Shown here piece by piece: positions 26,473 through 35,632 of a stretch of DNA of 64,000 nucleotides. Each line of letters begins with the position of its first letter. Position 1 is the first letter of the stretch. The DNA comes from [Clostridium] asparagiforme DSM 15981 (lineage in GTDB: Bacteria; Bacillota; Clostridia; Lachnospirales; Lachnospiraceae), in NCBI GenBank assembly GCA_025149125.1, contig CP102272.1, forward strand, positions 3,720,001-3,784,000, written 5' to 3'. Under the pieces are notes generated by a model. The model made no database searches, was not told the origin of the DNA, and was given only the letters and a program-made list of their open reading frames with translations. The translations under genes were made by a program, and so were the position numbers.

Positions 26473-27384
26473 CTACCGCCTCTGCGCAAACAGCTTCTTC
26501 ATCACCTCGATAAAGTACCGCTCCGCCCCGTCCAGATAGGATTCCTTCAGATAAATCACATTCACGTCCCAGGCGTATCCCTCCCCCAGCGGATAACAGT
26601 TGAACTTTTCCCTGCCGCCGAAGATCTCCACGGCCCGCTCCGGCACAATGGTCGCCCCGTAACCGGAATTGGCCAACTGCACCGCATTGATATTGCTGGT
26701 AGTCTCCATGATGACGTTGGGCGTTGCACCGCAGTCCCTGAACAGCCGGTCCACCGCCCGGCGGATGGCATGGCCCTTTTTGAGAATGATAAAGGGCAGG
26801 TCCGTAACCCTCTCCATCCGGATATACTTGCCGTCCTCCGTCAGCATATCCGGCGTGACCACACCGGGGCCGGCCACAAACAGCAACTCCTCCCGGTAGA
26901 TCAGCTCTTCCTGAAGCTCCGGCCCCAGTCCATCCTCGTTTTTGGGGATCACCACCAGATTCGTCTCCCCCTTCTGCAGGCTTTCCAGCAGCACGGAGGC
27001 CTTGGCTTCCTGGGTACGGATCTCCACCCCCGGGTAAACCCGGCGGAACTCCTTGAGCGTTTCCGGCAGCATATAGCCCGCCCGCTCCACCGGAATTCCC
27101 ACAGTAATTTTTCCACGGACCCCATTGCCGATATCCGTCAGCTCCCGGCGCAGATTGTCCTTCATCATCAGAATTTTCCGGGCCGTGTCCACGTACTTCT
27201 CCCCCGCATAGGTCAGGGTGATGGGGTAAGCCGTCCGGTCGAACAGCTTGATGCCCAGGTCGTTTTCCACCTTGGAGATGATCTGGCTGAGGGACGGCTG
27301 TGAAATGTACATTTTTTTCGCCGCAGCGGTCACGCTTTTGCAGTCCGCCACCACGGTGATATAGACCAATTCCCGAAAATCCAT
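26473..27384 (-). CDS. LysR-family transcriptional regulator
   Basis: 303 residues, normal for LysR: helix-turn-helix at 1-60 (VTAAAKKMYISQPSLSQIISK) and effector domain after residue 90. It is similar to the LysR proteins at 893 and 1971 (ITLTYAGEKYVDTARKIL). The ATG at 27384 starts four bases after the stop of the membrane protein gene 27389-28222, so both are one unit downstream of the 2HCT transporter. It may control the C4 hydroxy-acid operon above it, making a second LysR candidate besides the one at 35890. Confidence 0.9.
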   Translation of the reverse strand: MDFRELVYITVVADCKSVTAAAKKMYISQPSLSQIISKVENDLGIKLFDRTAYPITLTYAGEKYVDTARKILMMKDNLRRELTDIGNGVRGKITVGIPVERAGYMLPETLKEFRRVYPGVEIRTQEAKASVLLESLQKGETNLVVIPKNEDGLGPELQEELIYREELLFVAGPGVVTPDMLTEDGKYIRMERVTDLPFIILKKGHAIRRAVDRLFRDCGATPNVIMETTSNINAVQLANSGYGATIVPERAVEIFGGREKFNCYPLGEGYAWDVNVIYLKESYLDGAERYFIEVMKKLFAQRR

Positions 27385-27388
27385 TCGC

Positions 27389-28222
27389 TCACTCCTCTCC
27401 GGCGCGGTCTTCCCGCTCCATCTGATCCAGACGCTGTCTGGCGGTTTCTCTGAGTTTCAGCCCGCCGCCGTGAGCGCAAACCTCTGTCAGAAGCCTTCTC
27501 TCATCCCCAAACTGCCTGCGGCTGCGGTACACGTCCGCCAACACCATACAGACCTGCTGGCGGTGGAGGGGGCTGGCGCTCAGCCGGATTTCCTCCTCCA
27601 GATATTCGGTATCCACCGGATCTCCCCCGGCAAAGTTTAAGTATTCCCCGAACAGACGGGCATTATAGGAGAGATTTTTGGCCACCGCAGGCTGTCTGCG
27701 CTGCATCTGCACGGCCAGCCCCCGCAGCTGTTCCAGCGTTTCGTTCGCTCCCTTCAGATCGGACAGGGCATACTGGCACTGGAATTTCTGGTTCAGCACC
27801 AGACCCCGGGCCGCCTGTCCCCTGTTTTTTAGCAGCTCCGGCTTAAGGCTGTCCAAAAGCTTCATAGCCGTCTGCCACTCCCCCCGGGCGCCGTAGGCGC
27901 TGCTCACATACACCCAGGCCATGATTCCCTGGATGGTATCCCGGCGGCAGCGCCTGGCAGCAGGTTCAAATTCCCGCAAAAACGCTTCCGGGTCCAGATC
28001 CCGGTTCAGAAGGGCCAGGTCCCGGTTCATCCGGTTCAGAGAACCATACTGAGCGACGGTAAAGCTGATCACACCCACGACCGCGAAAATCATCACCCCA
28101 TAGAGAATCCGCACAACCAGGTGCCCCGTACCGCCCATAAGGCAGAAAAGCGCCCCGGCGGCCGCTCCCGCCGCTATACCGCCATATTTGATCCATCTGG
28201 TAAACTGATAGCAATTACTCAT
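27389..28222 (-). CDS. Membrane-anchored protein of unknown function with helical repeats
   Basis: 277 residues, not recognised. Two hydrophobic helices near residues 13-32 and 33-56 are followed by a soluble, strongly helical region rich in Leu, Arg, Glu and Gln. Spacing of blocks such as AWVYVSSAYGARGEWQTAMKLLD and VLADVYRSRRQFGDERRLL resembles TPR-type repeats, which would make it a membrane-bound protein-interaction platform. Start ATG at 28222 follows GGGAGGAGAATCACAC. It lies between the 2HCT transporter and a LysR gene with a four-base gap to the latter. Function is open. Confidence 0.75.
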   Translation of the reverse strand: MSNCYQFTRWIKYGGIAAGAAAGALFCLMGGTGHLVVRILYGVMIFAVVGVISFTVAQYGSLNRMNRDLALLNRDLDPEAFLREFEPAARRCRRDTIQGIMAWVYVSSAYGARGEWQTAMKLLDSLKPELLKNRGQAARGLVLNQKFQCQYALSDLKGANETLEQLRGLAVQMQRRQPAVAKNLSYNARLFGEYLNFAGGDPVDTEYLEEEIRLSASPLHRQQVCMVLADVYRSRRQFGDERRLLTEVCAHGGGLKLRETARQRLDQMEREDRAGEE

Positions 28223-28271
28223 GTGTGATTCTCCTCCCGCGAAATAAGTGGTAAACCGCCACAGCCAAACA

Positions 28272-28293
28272 GCCGGGGCGAAAATGCCCCGGT
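28272..28293 (-). terminator. Weak terminator-like hairpin after 2HCT transporter gene
   Basis: CCGGGGC-ATTTTC-GCCCCGG on the minus strand is a compact hairpin 42 bases after the transporter stop. The tail (CTGTTTGG) is only partly U-rich, so read-through into the next genes is likely. Confidence 0.4.
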
Positions 28294-28334
28294 TGTCTCC
28301 TCTGGCTTTCTGTTATGATACTTTGGTTTTCTTA

Positions 28335-29639
28335 TTATAACATAAATGAGAACATAAAGCTTGCCACAATTAACACAATTCCGCCGCCCAGACGGGAGGA
28401 AAGCTGTGCGTAAGCGATCAGTTCCATTCTGTCCGCAGCTCCGAGAACCGCGATATCGCCGTTTCCGCCACGGTTTGCCATACACAGGCCGGCAGTAACC
28501 GCGGAGTCGATGGGGTAGAATCCCACAAGATAACCCACAACCGCGGAGCCCAAAATGGCTCCCACCACGACCATCAGCGCGATGATCACGTTGGCGGGCG
28601 TACAGGCGCTGACCAGTTCCATCAGGTCGAAGTCGCAGCCCATACCCACCATAATGATGATGGAGCAGGCGCCGGTCATAAAGGACTGGAGGCGCTTGGC
28701 TCCGGCGCAGATGTTGGCCGGGATGATTCCCGTTGCGGCCAGGATAACCACGAAAATAATCATATACGCAAACTGGTGGATGCTGGCGCCGAAGATTGTG
28801 GGAAGAATCACCTTGGAGAACAGGCGGCCCACCGCGTAGCAGGTCAGGGCTACCATCATGGCTCCGGCCATGTCCTTGACACCGGTCTGTACCTTTTTGT
28901 CTTCCCGGGCCAGGCCTGCGTTGTTGCGCAGCAGGTTCCTCTTGTCTCCGGTCCACTCCGTTTTCACCGTGCCCAGCTTGTTGAGCAGCGCGCCGGCTAA
29001 AATACAGATAATGTTGGCGATGGTCAGAATAATGATGGCAAACGCGTAATAGTTGGCCGCCGGGTCGCCCGTCACCTCCTCATAAATCTGCGACAGCGGA
29101 ACCGCTCCGGCTCCGTTGCCCCCGCCCATGATGGGAAGCACATACTTGATCAGGATATCCGAGGGGCCGATTCCAAACACAAGTCCGGTCACTACTCCAA
29201 AAATCATGGAGCAGGCCAGGCCGCCCAGGATGGCGGGTATGTATCCCGCGAAGGATTTGAGCAAAATGTCGCGCTCCAGAGAGAGGATGGAACCTGCGAT
29301 CAGGAAAATGATAAAGAACGTCAAAAATCCCGTATCACCGCTGATAAAGGTGTTGATGCCCTCCACATACTTTTCCGGGATCAGGTTGAACTGTACCAGC
29401 ACTGCGGTTCCGAAGAATACCATCAGAAGGCCGCCGCCGATGTAGCTGTTCCAGATGGGAAGGCGTTCGCCGATCTCATTGAAGATCACCGCGATGGCCA
29501 CGCAGAGCGCCAGCACACTGGCCATATCCGTCCCCAGTACACCCAGGTACGCGGATGCCAGGATAATCAGGATGCATCCCAACGCAATATACCACGGTGC
29601 GCCATTCAGTTTCAATCCGCTTTTTTTGTTTTCTTCCAT
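28335..29639 (-). CDS. 2-hydroxycarboxylate transporter (2HCT family)
   Basis: 434 residues. The family signature of two re-entrant loops is clear: GGGNGAGA at 172-179 before PLS, and RGGNG at 390-394. The conserved Arg near the C terminus is Arg416 in SSRLGGG. Known members (CitS, CitP, MleP, CimH) carry citrate, malate or lactate in sodium or proton symport or in precursor/product exchange. The start ATG at 29639 lies 143 bases downstream of the OtnC-like gene. It is probably the uptake route for the C4 hydroxy acid degraded by the upstream genes, which usually come with TRAP or ABC systems instead. Confidence 0.93.
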   Translation of the reverse strand: MEENKKSGLKLNGAPWYIALGCILIILASAYLGVLGTDMASVLALCVAIAVIFNEIGERLPIWNSYIGGGLLMVFFGTAVLVQFNLIPEKYVEGINTFISGDTGFLTFFIIFLIAGSILSLERDILLKSFAGYIPAILGGLACSMIFGVVTGLVFGIGPSDILIKYVLPIMGGGNGAGAVPLSQIYEEVTGDPAANYYAFAIIILTIANIICILAGALLNKLGTVKTEWTGDKRNLLRNNAGLAREDKKVQTGVKDMAGAMMVALTCYAVGRLFSKVILPTIFGASIHQFAYMIIFVVILAATGIIPANICAGAKRLQSFMTGACSIIIMVGMGCDFDLMELVSACTPANVIIALMVVVGAILGSAVVGYLVGFYPIDSAVTAGLCMANRGGNGDIAVLGAADRMELIAYAQLSSRLGGGIVLIVASFMFSFML

Positions 29640-29782
29640 GTATTAGTCCCCCTATTTTTTATACGATTGATCCAAGGCCGACAACCTTCACCTCCCCCCT
29701 GCCTCGGATATTAACTATATTTTATATGAAATCGCCCCATAGTTAAAATACATATAATTAGATAATGGTTATATGGTTTTTC

Positions 29783-30421
29783 CTATCGCTTCACCTTCTT
29801 GTAGTACCCTCCGGTCAGAAACTCCTCCACCATACCGCTGTCCGTTTCCGTCAGCCCAAAGCCTCCCATGGAGGCCAGCACATTCATTTTACACATCTGC
29901 TCCGTGATCTCAACGGCCATCACAGCCTCCTCAAGACATACGTCCAGCGTTAGGATGCCGTGGTTGGACATCAAAATCACCCCCGCCTCTTTCGCAGCCT
30001 GTGCGGCTCCCTGCGCCAGCTCAGAGCTTCCGGCGTGATAATAGGGAATCCGCGCCACCTTCCGGTCATAGTACATGGCTTCGATGAACAGATTGGTTTT
30101 TAGCGCTATCCCGCTGCACGCGCAAAGCGTGGTGTAAAAGGGCGAGCAGTGGACAATTCCCTCTGCGTCCGGCCGCTCCCGATACACAGCCAGGTGCATC
30201 CCCGTCTCCTTGGAGGGCTTTTTCCTCCCGGCCACCACTCTTCCCTCCGGATCACAGACCAGAATATCCTCCTCTGTCAGCGCTCCGATCCTGGTACCGC
30301 TGGCCGTAATCCATATGCGCTCCTGTCTCCGCACGCTGATATTGCCCGAGGTTCCCCAGGTCAATCCTTTCTCCGCAATCGTCCTTCCCGCCTCAATCAG
30401 GCGTTTTGTCATCTCATCCAT
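29783..30421 (-). CDS. otnC: Class II aldolase/decarboxylase, OtnC-like
   Basis: 212 residues of the class II aldolase/adducin fold. The zinc site His-x-His type residues sit in GIVHCSPFYTTL and LMSNHGILTL; ISVRRQERIWITASGTRIG binds phosphate. Adjacent to an OtnK-like kinase it is best read as 3-oxo-tetronate 4-phosphate decarboxylase, which gives dihydroxyacetone phosphate and carbon dioxide. L-fuculose-phosphate aldolase is the alternative by fold. Start ATG at 30421 overlaps the kinase gene by eight bases. Confidence 0.85.
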   Translation of the reverse strand: MDEMTKRLIEAGRTIAEKGLTWGTSGNISVRRQERIWITASGTRIGALTEEDILVCDPEGRVVAGRKKPSKETGMHLAVYRERPDAEGIVHCSPFYTTLCACSGIALKTNLFIEAMYYDRKVARIPYYHAGSSELAQGAAQAAKEAGVILMSNHGILTLDVCLEEAVMAVEITEQMCKMNVLASMGGFGLTETDSGMVEEFLTGGYYKKVKR

Positions 30422-31787
30422 TATCCCGCTCTCCTCCCTCTGTCAGCCTCAACGCCCGCTCAAAAAAGTCCTCCGCGCCGAAATTGCCGGATTTTAAAAT
30501 CAGCCGCAGCTCGGGCCGGTCCAGAGGCGTCATCACCGGCACGCCCGGAGCCACGCTATCGCCGATCCGGTATCCCACACAGCCCAGAGCCCTGGTCACG
30601 GCCCCGGAGGTCTCGCCTCCCGCGGAAATCACTCTGGTCCAGCCCGCTTCCACGGCCCGGACGGCCAGCCCGGCAAACAGCCCTTCAATGGCCTGGGCCA
30701 CCCGCTCTCTTCCCATCTGCTGGCTCTTTAACACATCCTCCGGCGCGGCGGAACTGTAGACCAGAGGCGTTCTCCCGGCATCCCGGATCTGCTCCCACAC
30801 CGTTTCCGCAGACTGCGCGCCCGCCACAATTTCTTCCGGAACCAGGCGCACCCCAAAACCTCCGTCCGCCAGGTAGGCTTGAACCTGCCTGCGCGTCATG
30901 GCGGAGCAGCTCCCAGCCATAAGAATCGCCCGCCCGGGCGTCCCGTCCCTCCTGGGTTCCTTTATTAAACTTCCATTTTTTTCCTCTTCATCCGTAAATA
31001 CCCGGCTCAATGCCCCGGCCAGTCCGGAGCCTCCTGTGAGAAAGGGCAGATGGCTGAAGGCCCTGGCGATTCCCTGGCCCTGACCGTCCGTCTCATAGTC
31101 CGGAACGGCGTAGAGATGACCCCAGCGGGCCGCCAGCTCTTCAAGCTTCGCATTTGCCCCGGCGAATGCGCCCGACTGCGCGTCAATACCGTTTTTACCC
31201 GCAGCCGGGCACAGCGCGTTTGTCTCCGGCACGCCGCGTGTCAGACCGGCAATCCGTCCGTTTTCGTCCACCGCCACGCAGGGATACCGGCTCTGACCGC
31301 GCATCAGCTCGCTGATCCGGCAATCCCACATGGGAGTCAGGGGATGGTTTCGCATATGGCTCTCATGCAGGGGGAGGCCGTTCACATACAGAGCACCATC
31401 CCGCACCGTCCTGCCGTTCACCGGCAGGGAGGGGCACAGCAGGGTGTAGGGGATTCCCAGCTCCTCCATCACAGCGTCCGCCACCGGGCCGATATTTCCC
31501 TCCGGCGTGGAGTCAAAGGTGGAGCAGTATTTAAAATACAGGCAGCGTGCGCCCGCCTTTCTCAGCCAACGGAAGGCTTCCATGCTCTCCTCCACCGCCT
31601 GCTCCCTCTCCATGGTCCTGGTTTTTAGCGCAATGACCACCGCCCGGGCCCCATGGATATTTTCCCGTCCGGCCTCCGGCACCCCGTTAAACAGCACCGT
31701 CTCCAGCCCGCCCTGCACCATAAAGGACGCGGCATCCGACGCCCCGGTGAAATCATCCGCCACCACGCCCAGCTCAAACCCGCTCAT
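30414..31787 (-). CDS. otnK: Four-carbon acid sugar kinase, OtnK/DUF1537 type
   Basis: 457 residues. The family hallmark GVVADDFTGASDAASFM is at residues 7-23; ISAGGETSGAVTRALGC and PELRLILKSGNFG near the C terminus form the nucleotide-binding half. Members phosphorylate 3-oxo-tetronates or D-threonate at O4. The start ATG at 31787 overlaps the racemase-like gene by four bases (ATGA), and the gene overlaps otnC by eight, so the three are coupled. The exact stereochemistry of the substrate cannot be read. Confidence 0.92.
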   Translation of the reverse strand: MSGFELGVVADDFTGASDAASFMVQGGLETVLFNGVPEAGRENIHGARAVVIALKTRTMEREQAVEESMEAFRWLRKAGARCLYFKYCSTFDSTPEGNIGPVADAVMEELGIPYTLLCPSLPVNGRTVRDGALYVNGLPLHESHMRNHPLTPMWDCRISELMRGQSRYPCVAVDENGRIAGLTRGVPETNALCPAAGKNGIDAQSGAFAGANAKLEELAARWGHLYAVPDYETDGQGQGIARAFSHLPFLTGGSGLAGALSRVFTDEEEKNGSLIKEPRRDGTPGRAILMAGSCSAMTRRQVQAYLADGGFGVRLVPEEIVAGAQSAETVWEQIRDAGRTPLVYSSAAPEDVLKSQQMGRERVAQAIEGLFAGLAVRAVEAGWTRVISAGGETSGAVTRALGCVGYRIGDSVAPGVPVMTPLDRPELRLILKSGNFGAEDFFERALRLTEGGERDNG

Positions 31788-32449
31788 AGTCCCTCCCCGC
31801 TCACAGCCTTCATCAGGGACTGGTACGCGCTCTCCGGGCTGGTAAATACCCTGGCGTGTTTTGCCTTCACCCCGGCCGCCGCCCCGGCCATGGAAATCTG
31901 GGCCAGCACAATCTGCTCGTACCGTCCGTCCAGTTCCCGTATCTTCTCCTGAATCAGGCGGTCGTGGACAGCGAAATCCCGCCGTTTTCCCGCTTCATAG
32001 GCCCCATCCACCACGTACATATCCACCGTCTCCGGCAGGCCGCGCTTTCTGCGGAACCCACAGTACATATTCCTGGTTATATCCACTGTTCCGGTAAAGG
32101 TGCAGAGAATGGCGGTCCGCCCCAGGCATCCCGCGGCCTCGTCCAGCATGGCTCCGTCCGGGCACACCACCGGCCTGGACAACAGGCCGGAAAAATACGG
32201 AACATAGGGCGAGAAAATGGTGCAGGTGAGGATCACGCCGTCCGCCCCGTCCGCACAGGCCGTGGAGAGCATGTCAAACATCCGGCGGACCGAGCTGTCA
32301 TTGATTCCGCCCTCGTTCCCCACCTTTTCCAGCAGATAGCTGTCCAGATAATTCACCAGATGCAGCTCGGGATCCCGCCCGCTCAGATATTCGGTCATGG
32401 GATTGACCGCGTTCAGGGTCACGCTGACCAGCGCTATTTGTTTCTTCAT
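31784..32449 (-). CDS. Aspartate/glutamate racemase-family protein
   Basis: 221 residues from the ATG at 32449 (GGAGG nine bases upstream; a TTG directly before is also possible). The fold has two catalytic cysteines in typical members. Here the first is present in VILTCTIFSPY (about residue 76), but the second position reads LAQISMAGAA with no Cys. That points to a one-base mechanism or to an isomerase, decarboxylase or tautomerase role rather than a true racemase. Position inside the tetronate operon suggests action on a hydroxy- or oxo-acid. Confidence 0.8.
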   Translation of the reverse strand: MKKQIALVSVTLNAVNPMTEYLSGRDPELHLVNYLDSYLLEKVGNEGGINDSSVRRMFDMLSTACADGADGVILTCTIFSPYVPYFSGLLSRPVVCPDGAMLDEAAGCLGRTAILCTFTGTVDITRNMYCGFRRKRGLPETVDMYVVDGAYEAGKRRDFAVHDRLIQEKIRELDGRYEQIVLAQISMAGAAAGVKAKHARVFTSPESAYQSLMKAVSGEGL

Positions 32450-32467
32450 CAATCGTTTCCTCCATTT

Positions 32468-33277
32468 CTACTGGTAATCGTGCAGATACTTAAGCGTCAG
32501 AGCCGAGAGAGCCGACGCCCTGCGGCTGTCCGGCCACTGGCGGATCTCCATGGAGATGTAACCCTCATACCCCATCCCCTCCAGCGCCTGTAAAATCCTG
32601 CGGATCGGAAGCTCTCCCAGCCCCGGAACCATACGCCCGCTGTCCGCCATATGCACAAAGCCCACCAGGTCCCCGGCGGCCTTCAAACTGTCCTCCACCG
32701 ACTCCTCCGTGATGCCCATGTGATAGATATCCGCCTGAATCCCCAGATTGTCCAGTCCCAGCCGTCTGATAAAAGCCAGCGCCTGGCCGATGGTGTTCAG
32801 ATTGTTGATATTGTCGGGATTCTGGGGCTCCATGAGAACGCGCACCTTCCCGGCGGACGCAAACCCACAGATTTCACGAAATACACGGTCCAGATCCGCC
32901 TCACGGCAGCCGGGCAAATCCGCCAGCTGCCCGCGGTATTTCCCAATCAGCACCGGGGCCCGGTAGTATTCCCCCAGCCGGATCAGTTCCCTGCAGCGGG
33001 CCATAGCCTCCCTGCGGTTCTCCTCCTCCGGGTGCAGTAAAAACAGGTGGTCCTGCACCTGCATAGGGCTGGTGCCGATGGCCGATACGTTCAGCCCCCA
33101 CCGGGCCAGCAGGCCGTCCAGGCGCTCCACCGAGAGCGCGGCCGGGTCCCGCACCAGTATCTCCACCCCCGCGTACCCGTGTTCCGCCAGCCACTCAAAC
33201 GCGGCCTCATATTCCCCGCAAAACGCCTGAACCTTCACCTGGCTGTCCGGCGCGGAAACAGGATAAGACAATTTCAT
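32468..33277 (-). CDS. Sugar phosphate isomerase/epimerase-family TIM barrel, OtnI/Hyi-like
   Basis: 269 residues of the AP_endonuc_2 barrel. Metal ligands can be placed: Glu in VLMEPQNP, Asp and His in QADIYHMGI, His in GFVHMADS, and Glu in YISMEIRQW. In tetronate loci such a protein (OtnI) isomerises the 2-oxo to the 3-oxo acid before OtnK acts; hydroxypyruvate isomerase is the close alternative. Start ATG at 33277 has GGGAGGAAGGAAC upstream. It is 18 bases upstream of the racemase-like gene. Confidence 0.85.
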   Translation of the reverse strand: MKLSYPVSAPDSQVKVQAFCGEYEAAFEWLAEHGYAGVEILVRDPAALSVERLDGLLARWGLNVSAIGTSPMQVQDHLFLLHPEEENRREAMARCRELIRLGEYYRAPVLIGKYRGQLADLPGCREADLDRVFREICGFASAGKVRVLMEPQNPDNINNLNTIGQALAFIRRLGLDNLGIQADIYHMGITEESVEDSLKAAGDLVGFVHMADSGRMVPGLGELPIRRILQALEGMGYEGYISMEIRQWPDSRRASALSALTLKYLHDYQ

Positions 33278-33344
33278 GTTCCTTCCTCCCCTCTATTTCG
33301 GATGCGCGCTGCCGCGGCCCCGACGGTCCGCGGCAAACCCACTC

Positions 33345-34466
33345 TCATCCCTGTTTTTTCTCAAACACCACGGCCCCGCTGTCCGCCGCGACCGCGCGCC
33401 CGTTCTCTCCGAATACCTCGGGACAGGTCACGCCGCGGCGCAGAGACTCCAAGTACAAACTGTCCAGAATATTCGCTGTCAGAGCGATCCCATTCTTTAG
33501 CGCCTCCTGCGTCTTCCGGTCCTCCGGCTCGCCCGGCATCAGAATCTCGTCGCATCCGGCCGCCCTGGGCAGCGCCTTCAGCCGCTTATAATACACGTCC
33601 ATGCGCTTTTTGTACTCATTCCCGCTCATAAACAAATCCGGCCGCATAATAAACATCATATGGCCCAGATTCTGGGGTTCCTCAAACCGGTAATACAAGC
33701 TGCTCACATCTCCCGCATAATTGCTGCCCGTATACATTCCCGCCATCATATCCATCAGCATCGCCAGAGCCGCACCCTTGGGACCGCCGAAGGGCAGACA
33801 GATCCCCTCAAACGCCTTTTTCGCGTCCGTGGTGGGATTCCCCTCCTGATCCAGGGCCAAGCCCTCTGGAATGGGCTGGTTATTAATCATCGCCACCCGG
33901 ATCTTCCCTCTGGCCGTCACCGTCATCGCCATATCCAGCAGATAATCCGGGCTCTCAAATCCCCCCGGCATCCCCGCTGCAAAGGGCGCTGCTCCCAAAA
34001 ATGCCGTCCTGCCGCCGCAAACCGGAAGGGCCGCGCTGGAATTTGTATACACCATACAAGCATACCCTTTAGCCAGAGCCTGCTTCACATACAGAGCCGA
34101 CATCCCGAAATGGGTGCTCCGGGTACATCCCACCATCGCGATCCCTGTCTTCTCCGCCAGCTTAAGCCCCTCCTCCATAGCCTTATGCGCCACCAAAAAC
34201 CCCATTCCATCGTCCCCGTCCACCCGAAGCACCGCAGTCCCCACTTGTTCCACCCGGATATCCGGCCGCGGATTCACGCACTTACACTCAATCCGTTTCA
34301 AATACATCGGAATCCTGGAAACCCCATGGCTATTCAACCCCCTCATATCCGCCGCCACCAGATCCCGCGCAATCGTCCGCGCATCCTCCTCCCTCAACCC
34401 CCCGGTCAAAAGCAACCTAAATCCCAGATCCTCCAACTGCTCTTTCCCAAAAATCTCCATATCCAT
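33345..34466 (-). CDS. Ldh2-family malate/L-lactate-type dehydrogenase
   Basis: 373 residues, the usual size for the non-Rossmann Ldh family. Typical features are DMRGLNSHGVSRIPMYL near the N terminus with the catalytic His, VGCTRSTHFGMSALYV and the PFGGPKGAALAMLMD cofactor loop. These NAD(P)H enzymes oxidise 2-hydroxy acids such as malate, ureidoglycolate or 2,3-diketogulonate precursors. In this operon it likely oxidises the incoming hydroxy acid to its 2-oxo form, taking the role of LtnD in other tetronate loci. Start ATG at 34466 follows GGAGGGAAAGAG. Confidence 0.88.
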   Translation of the reverse strand: MDMEIFGKEQLEDLGFRLLLTGGLREEDARTIARDLVAADMRGLNSHGVSRIPMYLKRIECKCVNPRPDIRVEQVGTAVLRVDGDDGMGFLVAHKAMEEGLKLAEKTGIAMVGCTRSTHFGMSALYVKQALAKGYACMVYTNSSAALPVCGGRTAFLGAAPFAAGMPGGFESPDYLLDMAMTVTARGKIRVAMINNQPIPEGLALDQEGNPTTDAKKAFEGICLPFGGPKGAALAMLMDMMAGMYTGSNYAGDVSSLYYRFEEPQNLGHMMFIMRPDLFMSGNEYKKRMDVYYKRLKALPRAAGCDEILMPGEPEDRKTQEALKNGIALTANILDSLYLESLRRGVTCPEVFGENGRAVAADSGAVVFEKKQG

Positions 34467-34555
34467 CTCTTTCCCTCCTAAAATAATGAATCTTCATTCT
34501 TTTCCCCTCACTCCCTGAAACGCCAGCGCCCGGGTGGGGTGGGCGCGTACCATTC

Positions 34556-35596
34556 TCACATCCTCCCCACAATCGCCTCCGCCACTCCCATCGTCGTGCC
34601 CGTTCCGCCCAAATCCGGCGTCAGCGAAACGCGCTCGTTCAGCACCTCCCGCACGGCGCGTTCCACACGTTCTGCCTGATCACACCGCCCGATATGGCGC
34701 AGCAGCAGCGCTCCGGACAAAATCAGCGCAATGGGATTTGCGATCCCTCTCCCCGCAATATCCGGAGCTGCCCCGTGGGAAGCCTCCACCACGATCTCGC
34801 CGTTTTCCCCCACGTTGGCTCCCGGGGCCAGCCCCAGGCTCCCAACCAATCCGGCCGCCAAGTCGGAGAGAATATCCCCGTACTGGTTGGAGGCCACGAT
34901 CACGTCGAATTTCTCCGGGCATTTGGCCAGATAGTAGGCCGTAGCGTCCACCATGAAGTCGTCGGAGGGGATATCCGGATTCTTCGCCGCCACCTCCCGG
35001 AAGCAGGCCAGAAACAGCCCGTCGGCCATGCTCACCGCGTTGGCCTTGTGCACGCAGGTTACCTTCTTGCGCCCGTTTTTCCGGGCGTAGTCGAAGGAGT
35101 ATTCCGCCACGCGCAGCGCCGCCTTGCGGGTGGTCAGCTTGATGCACTCGGCCGCGCAATCGCCCACCATGTGCTCGATGCCGCTGTACACGTCCTCCGT
35201 AATCTCCCGCATAATATGCACGTCCAAATCCTCGTACGCGCCGGAAATGCCCTTGAATCCCCGGATGGGCCGCGGGCAGACGTACAACCCCAGCTCCCTG
35301 CGGATGGCGTTGTTCAGCGAAGGGTATACGCCCACGCTGCCGTCCTCGTGCTCGCAGTAGAGACGGCCCTTGAACTTATCCACCAGCAGCGGCGCCTTGA
35401 TGGCCAGCTTCAGCTCCTTTAACAGCCTCACCGACTCCTGTGGCAGCGGATGGCCGTACTGTTCCACCCCCTCGTCCCCGATGGCTACCGGCACCCACTC
35501 AAACTCAAGATCCGTGGCCTCCAGCACCCGCAGCGTGGCCTGCGTAATCTCCGGACCGATTCCATTTCCCCTGATCACTCCTACTCTGATTCCCAT
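34556..35596 (-). CDS. Isocitrate/isopropylmalate/tartrate dehydrogenase-family enzyme
   Basis: 346 residues of the beta-decarboxylating dehydrogenase fold. Seen: GNGIGPEIT at the start, SLNNAIRRELGLYVCPRPI (substrate Ser and Arg), REITEDVYSGIEH in place of RENTEG, KANAVSMADGLF, and SNQYGDILSDLAAGLVGSLGLAPGANVG with the metal Asp residues, then EASHGAAPDIAG for the cofactor. Close to NAD-dependent isocitrate dehydrogenases; D-malate or tartrate dehydrogenases share the fold and better suit a C4 hydroxy-acid operon. First gene of the operon, with AGGGAGGTTGCAGA upstream of the ATG at 35596. A palindromic element lies in its leader. Confidence 0.85.
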   Translation of the reverse strand: MGIRVGVIRGNGIGPEITQATLRVLEATDLEFEWVPVAIGDEGVEQYGHPLPQESVRLLKELKLAIKAPLLVDKFKGRLYCEHEDGSVGVYPSLNNAIRRELGLYVCPRPIRGFKGISGAYEDLDVHIMREITEDVYSGIEHMVGDCAAECIKLTTRKAALRVAEYSFDYARKNGRKKVTCVHKANAVSMADGLFLACFREVAAKNPDIPSDDFMVDATAYYLAKCPEKFDVIVASNQYGDILSDLAAGLVGSLGLAPGANVGENGEIVVEASHGAAPDIAGRGIANPIALILSGALLLRHIGRCDQAERVERAVREVLNERVSLTPDLGGTGTTMGVAEAIVGRM

Positions 35597-35632
35597 TCTG
35601 CAACCTCCCTGAATTCATTTTGTTGATTCCCT

